27,980 nt of DNA from an uncultured Caldilinea sp. (GTDB lineage: Bacteria > Chloroflexota > Anaerolineae > Caldilineales > Caldilineaceae). A program made the translations under genes and the position numbers. Shown here piece after piece: positions 1 to 15,867 of the stretch. Below the pieces are notes generated by a model. The model saw only the letters and a program-made list of their open reading frames with translations. It had not been told where the DNA came from and did not search any database. Location: positions 1 to 27,980 of the forward strand of contig NZ_CAKZMJ010000001.1 in the NCBI RefSeq assembly GCF_937128415.1, read 5' to 3'. Each line of letters begins with the position of its first letter. Position 1 is the stretch's first letter.

Positions 1-1
1 C

Positions 2-949
2 TCACCGCAGGACGGCTGCGGCGGACTCCAGTTTGGCGAAGAGTTCATCCGAGAGATCGATGTGCAGCACCTGTGCGATCACCTGCGACCAGCCGTGCAA
101 AAAGTAAAGCCACCCATCCTCCACGCGCAGATTTCGCGTCGACTGTTGGCGCAACGCCTGATGGAGGAAATCAAGTTCGCCTCGATAGTTGAACTCCCAG
201 ACCACGCCGTTGCAAGGAAACACTCCTTGGTCTGTAATCGGCGAGCCGGGAAGGTCCTTGCCCAGCCCCGTGGCGTTGACGACCAGGCTGCCAGGCGGCA
301 ACGTCGCCATCAACGCGTCGTTGCGCCGAGGGTCGTCGTTGAGCACGCATTCCACCACAATGTCTGTGTTGAGTTGCTCGACCAGCCGGCGCGCATGCTC
401 CAGCCGCGGCGGCAGCAGATCGACCAGGATCATCCGCTCCGGGCGATCCGCCTTGTCCTCTCGGCTGATCAGGTGCAGCAGCAGCGCAATCGCCGACCCG
501 CCTGCGCCGAAGCAAAGCACATGCCCGCCGGTGCGACCGAAATAGCCGGGGCCGAGGATAGCCTGCAGGCTCAGCCCCACCGTGATCGGGTCTTTGGCGT
601 GCCCTTCCAGACGTCCATCTCGCTTGGAGATCGAAGAGAGCTCCTGCGTGAGCCGGGCGTAGGGATCAAGGTAATCGAACATATCCTGTGCGGCGGCGTA
701 GATGTCCATTTTGTGCGTGGTGACCAGCGCGCCCAGGGAAAGCGGGTCATACTTGATTTGCGCCACGGTGGCCCGGTAGGCTTCCGGAGCGTCGTGAATT
801 TTGTGGTCGACGCACTCCAGCACGACTTCCGGCCTGCCGAGAAGCTCCATCCAGCGCGGGAAGAGCTTGACGATCGACGATTGTCGCGTGGTGACGCCGA
901 TGAAATAGAAGGTGGGCGTCGTCTTGGGGACAACTGGATAGGCGTGCAT
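2..949 (-). CDS. Shikimate dehydrogenase-like NAD(P)-dependent oxidoreductase
   Basis: This 315-residue protein has the two-domain AroE fold pattern. The N-terminal half carries a Lys in 'TTHKMD' (K80) and an Asp in 'AKDPITVG' (D120). These sit where the catalytic Lys/Asp pair of shikimate dehydrogenases is found (NVTxPxK and NTDxxG). A Rossmann motif 'GAGGSA' lies at 148-153, and 'VVNATGLG' (223-230) matches the conserved INATPxG strand. The usual substrate-binding Ser-x-Ser near the N-terminus reads 'TTRQSS', so the substrate may not be shikimate. At 315 residues it is longer than typical AroE (about 270-290). The start has a GGGAG ribosome-binding site 7 bases upstream. It is the last gene of the sugar operon, 52 bases after the aldolase, which suggests a role in oxidising or reducing a sugar-derived polyol or acid. 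That role is inference; no aromatic-pathway gene is nearby. Confidence 0.75.
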   Translation of the reverse strand: MHAYPVVPKTTPTFYFIGVTTRQSSIVKLFPRWMELLGRPEVVLECVDHKIHDAPEAYRATVAQIKYDPLSLGALVTTHKMDIYAAAQDMFDYLDPYARLTQELSSISKRDGRLEGHAKDPITVGLSLQAILGPGYFGRTGGHVLCFGAGGSAIALLLHLISREDKADRPERMILVDLLPPRLEHARRLVEQLNTDIVVECVLNDDPRRNDALMATLPPGSLVVNATGLGKDLPGSPITDQGVFPCNGVVWEFNYRGELDFLHQALRQQSTRNLRVEDGWLYFLHGWSQVIAQVLHIDLSDELFAKLESAAAVLR

Positions 950-1001
950 AGCAAAACTCCCTCGGTTTCTAAAGGGCGTTTACGTCGAAATCCAATTTCC
1001 T

Positions 1002-1649
1002 TCAGTTTCGACGCGCAGCCGCAACGGCGGCGACGAATTCCTTTGCGCGTGCAGTGATCGCATCGAAACGGCCCTCTTTGGCCCAGGCGGCGGGACACAA
1101 CTCGCCGCCGGCCCCCACCGCCACGGCGCCTGCCTGAAACCACTGCGCCACGTTGGACAGGCTGACGCCGCCCGTCGGCATCATGCGAATGCGGGGGAAC
1201 GGCCCGCGCAAGCTCTGCAAATAGGCCGGCCCGCCCAGCGAACCCGGAAAGAGTTTGACGACGTCGGCGCCCAGGCGATGCGCCTGCACCACTTCGGTGG
1301 GCGTCAGGGCGCCGATCATCGCCGGCAGCGCGCTGGCAACCATCCGCTCCCCCAGCATGGGGTCGCAGTGCGGGCTGACCAGAAATTGCGCGCCGGCGGC
1401 TTGCGCCCGCTCGACCTGCTCCGGTTCGGTCAGGGTGCCCATGCCGAGCACGATAGATGCGCCATATTTGCGCTTCAGCGTTGCGACGACTTCCTCCGCA
1501 TTGGGGGTGGTGTAGGTGATCTCGATCCCGCGCACGCCTCCTGCCACGAGTGCATCCACCATGGCGAGCGTCAGCTCTGGAGAAGGGCCGCGCAGCACCG
1601 CCACAAGCCCCAACTCTTCGATTTGTGCGAGCGTTGTTTGTTTATCCAT
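1002..1649 (-). CDS. KHG/KDPG-type aldolase (2-keto-3-deoxy-6-phosphogluconate aldolase family)
   Basis: A class I aldolase of 215 residues, the usual family length. Such enzymes cleave 2-keto-3-deoxy sugar acid phosphates into pyruvate and an aldehyde (glyceraldehyde 3-phosphate for KDPG). Visible signatures are 'AVLRG' with R20 (phosphate/carboxylate binding), 'GIEIT' with catalytic E43, 'GMGT' (69-72), 'FLVSPH' (89-94), the Schiff-base lysine K132 in 'VVKLFPG', and the phosphate-binding 'PTGGV' (158-162). The common 'PG..TPTE' is replaced by 'IGALTPTE', so the substrate may differ from KDPG. It follows the hydroxyacid dehydrogenase gene by 32 bases. No dehydratase that would make its substrate is encoded in the window. 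The ribosome-binding site (AGAGAAG) is weak. Confidence 0.88.
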   Translation of the reverse strand: MDKQTTLAQIEELGLVAVLRGPSPELTLAMVDALVAGGVRGIEITYTTPNAEEVVATLKRKYGASIVLGMGTLTEPEQVERAQAAGAQFLVSPHCDPMLGERMVASALPAMIGALTPTEVVQAHRLGADVVKLFPGSLGGPAYLQSLRGPFPRIRMMPTGGVSLSNVAQWFQAGAVAVGAGGELCPAAWAKEGRFDAITARAKEFVAAVAAARRN

Positions 1650-1681
1650 GCGCTTCTCTTGCCCTGTTCATGAGAAATCGG

Positions 1682-3234
<1,553 letters not shown>

Positions 3235-3263
3235 GGCTTGATCTCCACAGGTTCAATCTCAGG

Positions 3264-4076
<813 letters not shown>

Positions 4077-4106
4077 GAACGAACCTTCTAAATCTAAAAG
4101 AACCAT

Positions 4107-4130
4107 CCCCTCGCAGGGGCGCGCACCCCT
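4107..4130 (-). promoter_or_regulatory. Three-armed alternating inverted repeat before the GntR gene
   Basis: On the plus strand CCCCT (4107-4111), AGGGG (4115-4119) and CCCCT (4126-4130) follow one another, separated by 3 and 6 bases. The middle arm can pair with either neighbour, giving two mutually exclusive hairpins in the mRNA between the kinase and regulator genes. One outer arm abuts the alternative ATG at 4106. The stems are only 5 bp, so a regulatory role is speculative. Confidence 0.3.
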
Positions 4131-4150
4131 ATAGCTTTCTCAATGGAAAA

Positions 4151-5674
<1,524 letters not shown>

Positions 5675-5689
5675 CGCGCATTCCTCTTT

Positions 5690-6550
<861 letters not shown>

Positions 6551-6562
6551 GATCGACGCCTC

Positions 6563-7570
<1,008 letters not shown>

Positions 7571-7649
7571 TCAGTCGAACATGGATGTCCGCTCGATCAA
7601 TGGGTCTGCGACAACTGTTTTATTTCTTTTCGTATTTTCGTGGGCTTTT

Positions 7650-7696
7650 GCGGCGACGCCTCACAGTGTTCATCCTGAGGAAAGAGGCGTCGCCGC
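7650..7696 (-). other. Intercistronic stem-loop after the binding-protein gene
   Basis: A perfect 13-bp inverted repeat (7650-7662 with 7684-7696; arm GGCGACGCCTC plus flanking pairs) encloses a 21-base loop. It lies between the binding-protein and MalF-type genes. No T-run follows on the transcribed strand, so it is not a standard terminator. Such hairpins after the first gene of sugar ABC operons are known to protect the binding-protein mRNA from 3' decay (malE-malF type). A matching hairpin occurs at 15824-15866 in the second operon. Confidence 0.7.
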
Positions 7697-7753
7697 CAGC
7701 TGCGCTGTTATCTTCGGTTGCGCGTCGATTCGGCACAGCGTTACACAGCTCGT

Positions 7754-9271
<1,518 letters not shown>

Positions 9272-9317
9272 AGTAGATTCTCCTTGTGGTGTCCCTCGAA
9301 GCCCATGTCAAACACGG

Positions 9318-9380
9318 TCAAAACACGCGTGCCAATCTCCTGGTCAATGACGCGCAACCATGGAGAGATAACAACTGCAT
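9318..9380 (-). CDS. Possible leader peptide (20 codons) upstream of operon 1
   Basis: In the long mRNA leader of operon 1 a GAGGAG sequence (9386-9391) stands 5 bases before an ATG (9378-9380) that opens a 20-codon frame ending in TGA at 9318. The peptide starts MQLLSLHG and has five Leu and three Arg codons, including TTA and a tandem AGG-AGA, which are often rare codons. The stop lies 46 bases before the binding-protein start. The ribosome-binding site is as good as those of the real genes around it, but 20 codons can arise by chance and the peptide resembles nothing I know. It could be a translated leader with a regulatory role (inference). Confidence 0.3.
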   Translation of the reverse strand: MQLLSLHGCASLTRRLARVF

Positions 9381-9391
9381 AAACGCTCCTC

Positions 9392-9460
9392 AATTCTGCT
9401 GTTCGCTATGGCAGAAATTTGAGGACAGAAATGCCTTTCTGTTGAGAGAGGCAAACTCTC
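9392..9460 (-). promoter_or_regulatory. Three consecutive stem-loops in the operon 1 leader
   Basis: Read on the minus strand, the leader first forms GAGAG-GCAAA-CTCTC (9446-9460). Next comes a perfect 7-bp stem with a 4-base loop (ACAGAAA 9425-9431 with TTTCTGT 9436-9442). A third stem of 8 bp with one bulge follows (9392-9399 with 9411-9419). They lie between the operator and the possible leader peptide. There is no T-run, so a simple attenuator is not evident. I do not recognise a known riboswitch. Confidence 0.4.
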
Positions 9461-9465
9461 GTCGC

Positions 9466-9492
9466 TCTTGTAATTACAGGATGATAGGATTA
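9466..9492 (-). promoter_or_regulatory. Candidate operator, copy 1 (27-base shared element)
   Basis: This 27-base element is identical to 17277-17303 and lies just downstream of the -10 box of the operon 1 promoter, covering about +1 to +27. It contains the perfect palindrome TGTAATTACA (9469-9478) and a direct repeat AGGAT-GAT-AGGAT. The palindrome fits the GT-N4-AC operators of GntR regulators, and a GntR gene is present in the operon. Repression by blocking promoter clearance is the natural reading (inference). Confidence 0.75.
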
Positions 9493-9497
9493 CTTCT

Positions 9498-9526
9498 ACT
9501 ATAACTTGAATTCTTGCGCTTGTCAA
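9498..9526 (-). promoter_or_regulatory. Sigma-70-type promoter of operon 1
   Basis: On the minus strand TTGACA (9521-9526) and TATAGT (9498-9503) are separated by exactly 17 bases. This is a consensus -35 and a near-consensus -10. Transcription should start near 9491, giving a leader of about 220 nt before the binding-protein ATG at 9271. The second operon has the same boxes and spacing at 17309-17337, with a different spacer sequence. Confidence 0.85.
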
Positions 9527-9530
9527 TCCA

Positions 9531-9553
9531 TAAAAATAGAGGACTATCAGTCC
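9531..9553 (-). terminator. Possible terminator of operon 2, abutting the operon 1 promoter
   Basis: On the minus strand GGACT-GAT-AGTCC (9541-9553) is followed by TCTATTTTTA. The stem is only 5 bp and the loop 3 bases, so as an intrinsic terminator it is weak. It sits exactly between the end of operon 2 and the -35 box of operon 1. Two stronger hairpins without T-runs lie upstream of it at 9591-9620 and 9622-9646. Confidence 0.4.
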
Positions 9554-9590
9554 CAGGTATGACGCATTGCGGTGGGGTCGCGAAGTGTGC

Positions 9591-9646
9591 GGGGTGGCGC
9601 CCAATGGAAGTCGCCATCCCGCCTCTCCAGGGCATGCTCGGAGAGG
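9591..9646 (-). other. Two tandem stem-loops downstream of the second kinase
   Basis: A 9-bp stem with one G-T pair (9591-9599 with 9612-9620) and a 7-bp perfect stem CCTCTCC/GGAGAGG (9622-9628 with 9640-9646) follow one another in the 3' untranslated part of operon 2. The 413-base gap 9272-9684 therefore holds these hairpins, the weak terminator, the operon 1 promoter and operator, and the structured leader. They may stabilise the mRNA end. Confidence 0.45.
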
Positions 9647-9684
9647 AAGCCAATGGTTATAACTGTTGAATCGGGCGACGATCC

Positions 9685-11214
9685 CTATAGAGCCTCAAAC
9701 AGGGGTTTGGTCTGCTCCAGCAGGCGAATATATTGCTCAATCAAAGGTTGATACGTTTGATGAACCTCCGCCCGTGGCTCAATCCGGCTTGTCGGCGAGA
9801 CGAGAGATTCAGCGATTGCCGCCATATCTTTGAAGACTCCCACAGCGTATCCGGCCAGGATCGCTGAACCAAGCACTGGAAATTCCTGGCGGTTTAATGT
9901 GACATAAGGGGTGTTCAGCACATCGGCCTTGATCTGGTTCCAAACCCGGCTGCGGGCGCCGCCGCCAATCACCCGCGTTTCGGTGAATTGAAGGTCCGGT
10001 AGGAGGCTCTGGACGATGCGTTGATAATATGCATACTCATAGGCCACGCTTTCCAGAATCGCCCGATAGAGGTGAGCTTTGGTGTGAGACCAGTTCAAAC
10101 CAAAGAAAACGCCGCGCAGGTTAGGCTCACTGGGGCAAACCCGCCCTCCCAAATGGGGAAGGAACAGGAGGTGGTCTGATCCAGGAGGGATTGCCTCCGC
10201 CTTTTGGTCGAACCAGGCGTAAAATCCCCCGGGACGCTCGGCGGTCTCCACCTTCTCGTGTGGAGCCAGTTCATCTCGAAACCACCGCAGGTTCATTCCG
10301 CCTCCGTTAATGTAAGCGAGGGCGTAGTAGAGGCCCGGCACAGCCAGATGGGCGACGAACAATGTCCGATGTCGACGATCTGGAACGAAACGATCCAGGC
10401 AGACTGCAAAGACGGAGGCGGTGCCGGCCACATCAAACACCATGCCGGGGCGAACCATGGCAGCGCCTAACATGCCGGCGGCCTGATCTCCGCATCCGGC
10501 TGCAATCGGCGTGCCTTGCCGGAGGCCTGTCTCTTGCGCCGCCTCTTTGGTGACGCAGCCGATCACCTCCCATGGGTCCACGATGCGAGGCAATTTCTCC
10601 TTGGGAACGTCAAACCGCTCCAGCAATTCTTCGGACCATTGACTCGCAGCGGTGTCGCTGAAGCAGGTGAAATGAAGATACGTGCGGTCCATAAAAGCCT
10701 CATCGCCGCGAAGGCCCGCCATTCGCCCGGCTACATATCCTCCTGGCACGACGAATTTGGCGATGCGGCGAAATGCATCGGGGTGTTCGTGCATCCACCA
10801 GAGGATCTTCGCGCCGTGAGAGATGGAGGGCGGGCCCCCGGTGAGAGTAATGATTCGATCCGCCTCCTCTTGCATCTGTTCGATATAAGCCCGGCATCGA
10901 GTGTCTAGCCAGGAGTCATAATGAATCGGCGCCCCCCAATTCTCATCTACGGCGCCGATCCCGGCCATTTGGCCGTCAAAAGCCAAAGCGGCGACCGCTC
11001 CTGGGTCAATACGGCTTCGCTCCAGGCACTCTCGAATGGTGCGGACAGCAGACCCATAGATGTCCTCGGGGTCTTGCTCCACCCAACCGGGCTTGGGATA
11101 AACCAGCCGGGATTCCTCATAGGCGTCGGCGATGAGGTTGCCTTCGCTGTCAAAGATCGCCGCTTTTGTCCCGGCCGTTCCCAAATCCACGCCGATCAAG
11201 TATGTCTTGCCCAT
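9685..11214 (-). CDS. FGGY-family carbohydrate kinase (second, distinct copy)
   Basis: A kinase of 509 residues, last gene of operon 2. The N-terminal phosphate loop is 'DLGTAGTKA' (D10). The substrate-region motif is 'DGQMAG' (80-85) instead of the 'SGQMHG' of the first kinase, followed by 'SWLDTRC' (101-107). The presumed catalytic Asp is D243 in 'AGCGDQAAG', and 'AGTAS' and 'GGGARSRVWNQIKADV' mark the C-terminal FGGY domain. The changed motif suggests a substrate different from xylulose, perhaps another ketose or a polyol; I cannot assign it. GGAGG lies 6 bases before the ATG. The gene is 65 bases after the Gfo/Idh/MocA gene. The coding DNA looks less GC-rich here than in operon 1. Confidence 0.88.
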   Translation of the reverse strand: MGKTYLIGVDLGTAGTKAAIFDSEGNLIADAYEESRLVYPKPGWVEQDPEDIYGSAVRTIRECLERSRIDPGAVAALAFDGQMAGIGAVDENWGAPIHYDSWLDTRCRAYIEQMQEEADRIITLTGGPPSISHGAKILWWMHEHPDAFRRIAKFVVPGGYVAGRMAGLRGDEAFMDRTYLHFTCFSDTAASQWSEELLERFDVPKEKLPRIVDPWEVIGCVTKEAAQETGLRQGTPIAAGCGDQAAGMLGAAMVRPGMVFDVAGTASVFAVCLDRFVPDRRHRTLFVAHLAVPGLYYALAYINGGGMNLRWFRDELAPHEKVETAERPGGFYAWFDQKAEAIPPGSDHLLFLPHLGGRVCPSEPNLRGVFFGLNWSHTKAHLYRAILESVAYEYAYYQRIVQSLLPDLQFTETRVIGGGARSRVWNQIKADVLNTPYVTLNRQEFPVLGSAILAGYAVGVFKDMAAIAESLVSPTSRIEPRAEVHQTYQPLIEQYIRLLEQTKPLFEAL

Positions 11215-11279
11215 AGATGCCTCCTTGTTGGCGCCGAGGGGTGTCTTTTAGACTGCCTGACCGTTTTTCTGGGCCTTCA

Positions 11280-12329
11280 TCAAGCCGGCGCTCCCGCTTC
11301 AGTGGAGAGGGGAAGGGAAATCGGAAGGCCCGTTTCAATCGACCGATTGGACGCCAGGGCCGCCTCTAGCGCCTGCCGTCCATCCCATCCCCCTACGCTC
11401 GGGGAGAGGCCTTCCCGAATGCACTGCACAAAATGGGTTGCCTCGGCATGATAGGCCTGATCGAACCGAACAGGCCAGGAGGGGATGCGCGGCGCCACGA
11501 CATTGGCCGCTTTCGTGATGCGGGTCACAGGGGGGGCGTGAAGCGCACCGATGACCAGAATGCCTTCCGTCCCGACCACTTCGGCCCGTGCGTCATAGCC
11601 GTAGTCCGCCGGACAGACTCCGTCTATGATTCCCATGGCCCCATTGTCCAGCGCTGCGCTCACGATGGCGGTGTCATAAAAGTCCGGATAGCGCTGTCGG
11701 AGCTCTGGGACTTTGTACGCCCCGGCGCGGGCGAAGAGGTTGACGAATTCTCCTCCACCCAGCCAGCGCACTGTATCAAAATCATGGCTGTTCACCTCGG
11801 CCAGCATCCCGTTGCTGGCGCGAGGGTCATGAGCCCATGCGGGCGGAAGGCCTGGCCCGCGTGTCAGGGTGCGGACGATGAGGGGGCGTCCAATGGCTCC
11901 TTCGTCTATTTGGCGTTTTGCTTCGACGAAAGGAGGGTCAAAACGGCGCATGAATCCGATTTGCAAAATGACGCCTGCCCGTTGAGCCGCTTCGATCATT
12001 TGATCACATTCCTTCAGCGTGAGCGCCATTGGCTTCTCACAGAAGATATGTTTGCCGGCCGCCGCCGCCTTCAAAGCCAGAGGAGCATGGGTGAAAGTTG
12101 GAGTGGTGATAACCACGGCGTCACACGCAATCTTCTGAAGAGCATGCTCCAGGTCAGAGTAAAAACGATCGCCCAGGTCTAGCTCCATTGCGGCTGCGCG
12201 GGCTCGTTCCACGTCGGCGTCCACGATGGCTGCAAGTTCTGCGTTAGGAACGCGCCAACGAAAATTCCGAGCATGAATCATCCCAGCCCGCCCCACGCCC
12301 ACGATGCAAACTTGCACTTTGCTGCTCAT
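11280..12329 (-). CDS. Gfo/Idh/MocA-family NAD(P)-dependent oxidoreductase
   Basis: A sugar or polyol dehydrogenase of 349 residues from the ATG at 12329, which has GAGAG about 8 bases upstream. An ATG at 12371 would add 14 polar residues and has GAGGG 10 bases upstream, so it is not excluded. The nucleotide motif 'GVGRAG' is at 11-16 and the signature 'CEKPMAL' gives K99. The catalytic His is H182 in 'NSHDFD'. The family usually has Asp four residues before this His (GGxxxDxxxH); here it is Glu ('LAEVNSH', E178). The organisation is like inositol 2-dehydrogenase and relatives, but the substrate is not known. With the SDR enzyme of the same operon it could carry out paired oxidation/reduction of a sugar (inference). 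Confidence 0.87.
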   Translation of the reverse strand: MSSKVQVCIVGVGRAGMIHARNFRWRVPNAELAAIVDADVERARAAAMELDLGDRFYSDLEHALQKIACDAVVITTPTFTHAPLALKAAAAGKHIFCEKPMALTLKECDQMIEAAQRAGVILQIGFMRRFDPPFVEAKRQIDEGAIGRPLIVRTLTRGPGLPPAWAHDPRASNGMLAEVNSHDFDTVRWLGGGEFVNLFARAGAYKVPELRQRYPDFYDTAIVSAALDNGAMGIIDGVCPADYGYDARAEVVGTEGILVIGALHAPPVTRITKAANVVAPRIPSWPVRFDQAYHAEATHFVQCIREGLSPSVGGWDGRQALEAALASNRSIETGLPISLPLSTEAGAPA

Positions 12330-12405
12330 CCTTGTTCTCTCAGACTCCGATTTCTTGCTTGGGCTGTCCATGGCAATAAACCCTCAGGCATAGGAATTCC
12401 GCCTG

Positions 12406-13475
12406 TCAGGCGCCAAACCGTCGACGCCGCCACTGGTCAAAGATCACCACCCCGATAATGACCAGGCCTTGAATCACCCGCTGCCAGAAGGCGCTGACGT
12501 TCAGCAGATTCAGGCCGTTGCCCAGGACGCCGATCACGAGGGCGCCGATCAAGGTTCCCAACAGGCTGCCTTGTCCTCCAAAGAGATTGGCGCCTCCGAT
12601 AACCGTCGCTGCGATGGAGCGGAGCTCCTCGCCCTCACCCATCAGGGCGTTGGCGGAATTGAGACGGCCGGTCAACACCATGCCGGCCAAAGCCGCCAGC
12701 AAGCCGGACAGCATGTACACCATGATTTTCGTTCGATCAATGTTGATCCCGGAGACGCGCGCCGCCTCCCGATTGCCGCCAACGGCGTAGATGGCGCGGC
12801 CGAAGGCGGTGTACCGGAGGATGCACCAGCCTACAACGATGACTCCGAGCGCAATGAGGCCGGCGACCGGGATGCCGAAGACATCGCCCGCCCCCATCCA
12901 GATCAATTCAGGGGGAAGGTAGCCTCGCAATTCAGTCGCTGTAAGATGGGAAGGCACAGGCAATCCCCCGGTGACCAGCAAGGCAATCCCTCGCATTGTA
13001 GTCAACGTCCCCAGGGTGGCGATGAAATCGGGGATGCGGCCTTTGGTGATGATCAGTCCGTTCAGCAATCCCACCAACAAACCAACCAGCATGGCAATGA
13101 TCATTCCCACGCCGAATGGGACCGGCCCGATGGGAACGCCCAATATCCACACCTGCGAGGTCATCAAAACAGCGGCGACTGAAGCAGACAGGCCGGCCGT
13201 TGCGGCCACCGAAAGGTCGATTCCGCCGCTCAGGATCACGAAGGTCTGCCCGGCCGCCAGAATGGTTGTCACAGCGGTCTGCCTGGCTACATTGGCAATG
13301 TTGCCAGGGGTGAGAAAGTGAGGGGAGGCCAGAGAGAGATACCCGACCAGGAGAAGAAGGGCCAGTAAGGCGCCCATTTGCACAGCCCACCGGCGCAACG
13401 TTTCTGGATTGAAACGGGGCCGCGCCATCGGAGGGGACATCATGGGCTGCTGTTTCAGGGGAGACGCTTTTTTCT

Positions 13476-13479
<4 letters not shown>
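12406..13479 (-). CDS. CUT2-family sugar ABC transporter permease (RbsC-like)
   Basis: An inner-membrane permease of 357 residues. After a basic N-terminal tail of about 30 residues, eight to ten hydrophobic segments follow. Family motifs include 'LTPGNIANVARQTAVTTILAAGQTFVILSGGIDLS' (conserved core GQTFVILSGGIDLSV), 'DFIATLGTLTTMRG', 'YAVGGNREAARVSGI' and 'GQGSLLGTLIGALVIGVLGNGLNLL'. These are diagnostic of ribose/xylose/inositol-type transporters. The start is GTG, overlapping the ATPase stop by 4 bases (GTGA), with GGAGG 6 bases upstream, so the two proteins are translationally coupled. It forms a homodimeric pore served by the RbsA-like ATPase next door. Confidence 0.94.
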
Positions 13480-15002
<1,523 letters not shown>

Positions 15003-15037
15003 CAGAGCCTCGCAATGGGATTCACTGTACTGGGGAT

Positions 15038-15799
15038 TCACTGCGCCGTGTAGCCGCCATCCACGCTGAGCACGGCGCCGGTGGCGTAGGCCATTCGGTC
15101 GCTGGCCAACAGCAAAACGGCGGCGGCGATTTCCTCAGGGGCGCCGAGACGATTCAGCGGTCGCACTTCCTCCAAGCGCCGGCGTGCGGCCGCCGGATCG
15201 GAGGCTCGCCGGAGCGCTTCCTGCACCAACGGCGTATCTGTGGTTCCAGGACAGACGCAATTGACCCGAATTCCTCGTCGGGCCAGGTCTACGGCGCAGC
15301 TCTTTGTCAAGCTAATGACGCCCGCCTTCGATGTGTTGTAGGCCACCTGTCCCGGAATTCCCACCAACCCCGCTTCCGAAGAGACGTTTACGATCACTCC
15401 GCCGCCCCTGCTGAGCATGGCCTGAGCGGCGTACTTGGTGCACAGGAACACCCCGGTCAGGTTGACGCTCAGGATGTGATTCCATTGATCTAGCGTCGTT
15501 TCAGTTGCATCGCCCTGAAGATAAACGCCCGCATTGTTGACCAGAATGTCCAGCCCTCCCCAACGCTCCAGTACACGCTGGACCGCAGCCTGAACCTGAT
15601 CTTCCTGAGAGACATCCACCGGAACGAAAAAGGCCTCCCCATCCAGAGACTCGATCTCACGGACTACGGCTTCGCCTGCGGCTGCCTCTCTACTCGCCAC
15701 AGCGACCCGCGCTCCCTCACGGGCGAAGGCGAGCGCAACCGCCTTCCCGATGCCTTTGGACCCCCCTGTAACGACGACAACTTTTTTCTGAAACTCCAT
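15038..15799 (-). CDS. SDR-family dehydrogenase
   Basis: A classical short-chain dehydrogenase of 253 residues. The cofactor motif 'TGGSKGIG' is at 11-18, 'NNAG' at 88-91, and the catalytic tetrad is N113, S141 ('NVSSEAG'), Y154 and K158 ('YNTSK'). 'PGTTDTP' follows. The Arg after the second beta strand (R37 in 'ASRE') favours NADP, although D62 in 'VDVS' is the usual adenine-site Asp. The C-terminus 'YATGAVLSVDGGYTAQ' is typical. GGGAGGG lies about 5 bases before the ATG. It sits between binding-protein and ATPase genes of a sugar importer, so it probably oxidises or reduces the imported sugar or polyol (inference). Confidence 0.92.
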   Translation of the reverse strand: MEFQKKVVVVTGGSKGIGKAVALAFAREGARVAVASREAAAGEAVVREIESLDGEAFFVPVDVSQEDQVQAAVQRVLERWGGLDILVNNAGVYLQGDATETTLDQWNHILSVNLTGVFLCTKYAAQAMLSRGGGVIVNVSSEAGLVGIPGQVAYNTSKAGVISLTKSCAVDLARRGIRVNCVCPGTTDTPLVQEALRRASDPAAARRRLEEVRPLNRLGAPEEIAAAVLLLASDRMAYATGAVLSVDGGYTAQ

Positions 15800-15823
15800 T
15801 TCGACCCTCCCGCTGCAGATTGT

Positions 15824-15866
15824 TCAGGGTGGGCGGAAGCCCTACGCAGGCTCCCGCCCACCCTGA
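15824..15866 (-). other. Intercistronic stem-loop after the second binding-protein gene
   Basis: A perfect 13-bp inverted repeat (15824-15836 with 15854-15866; arm CAGGGTGGGCGG) is extended inside by four more pairs (15838-15841 with 15849-15852) after one mismatch. It starts 2 bases after the binding-protein stop. No T-run follows; the next bases lead into the ribosome-binding site of the SDR gene. Position and size parallel the hairpin at 7650-7696, so both operons probably use it to favour binding-protein mRNA. Confidence 0.75.
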
Positions 15867-15867
15867 C

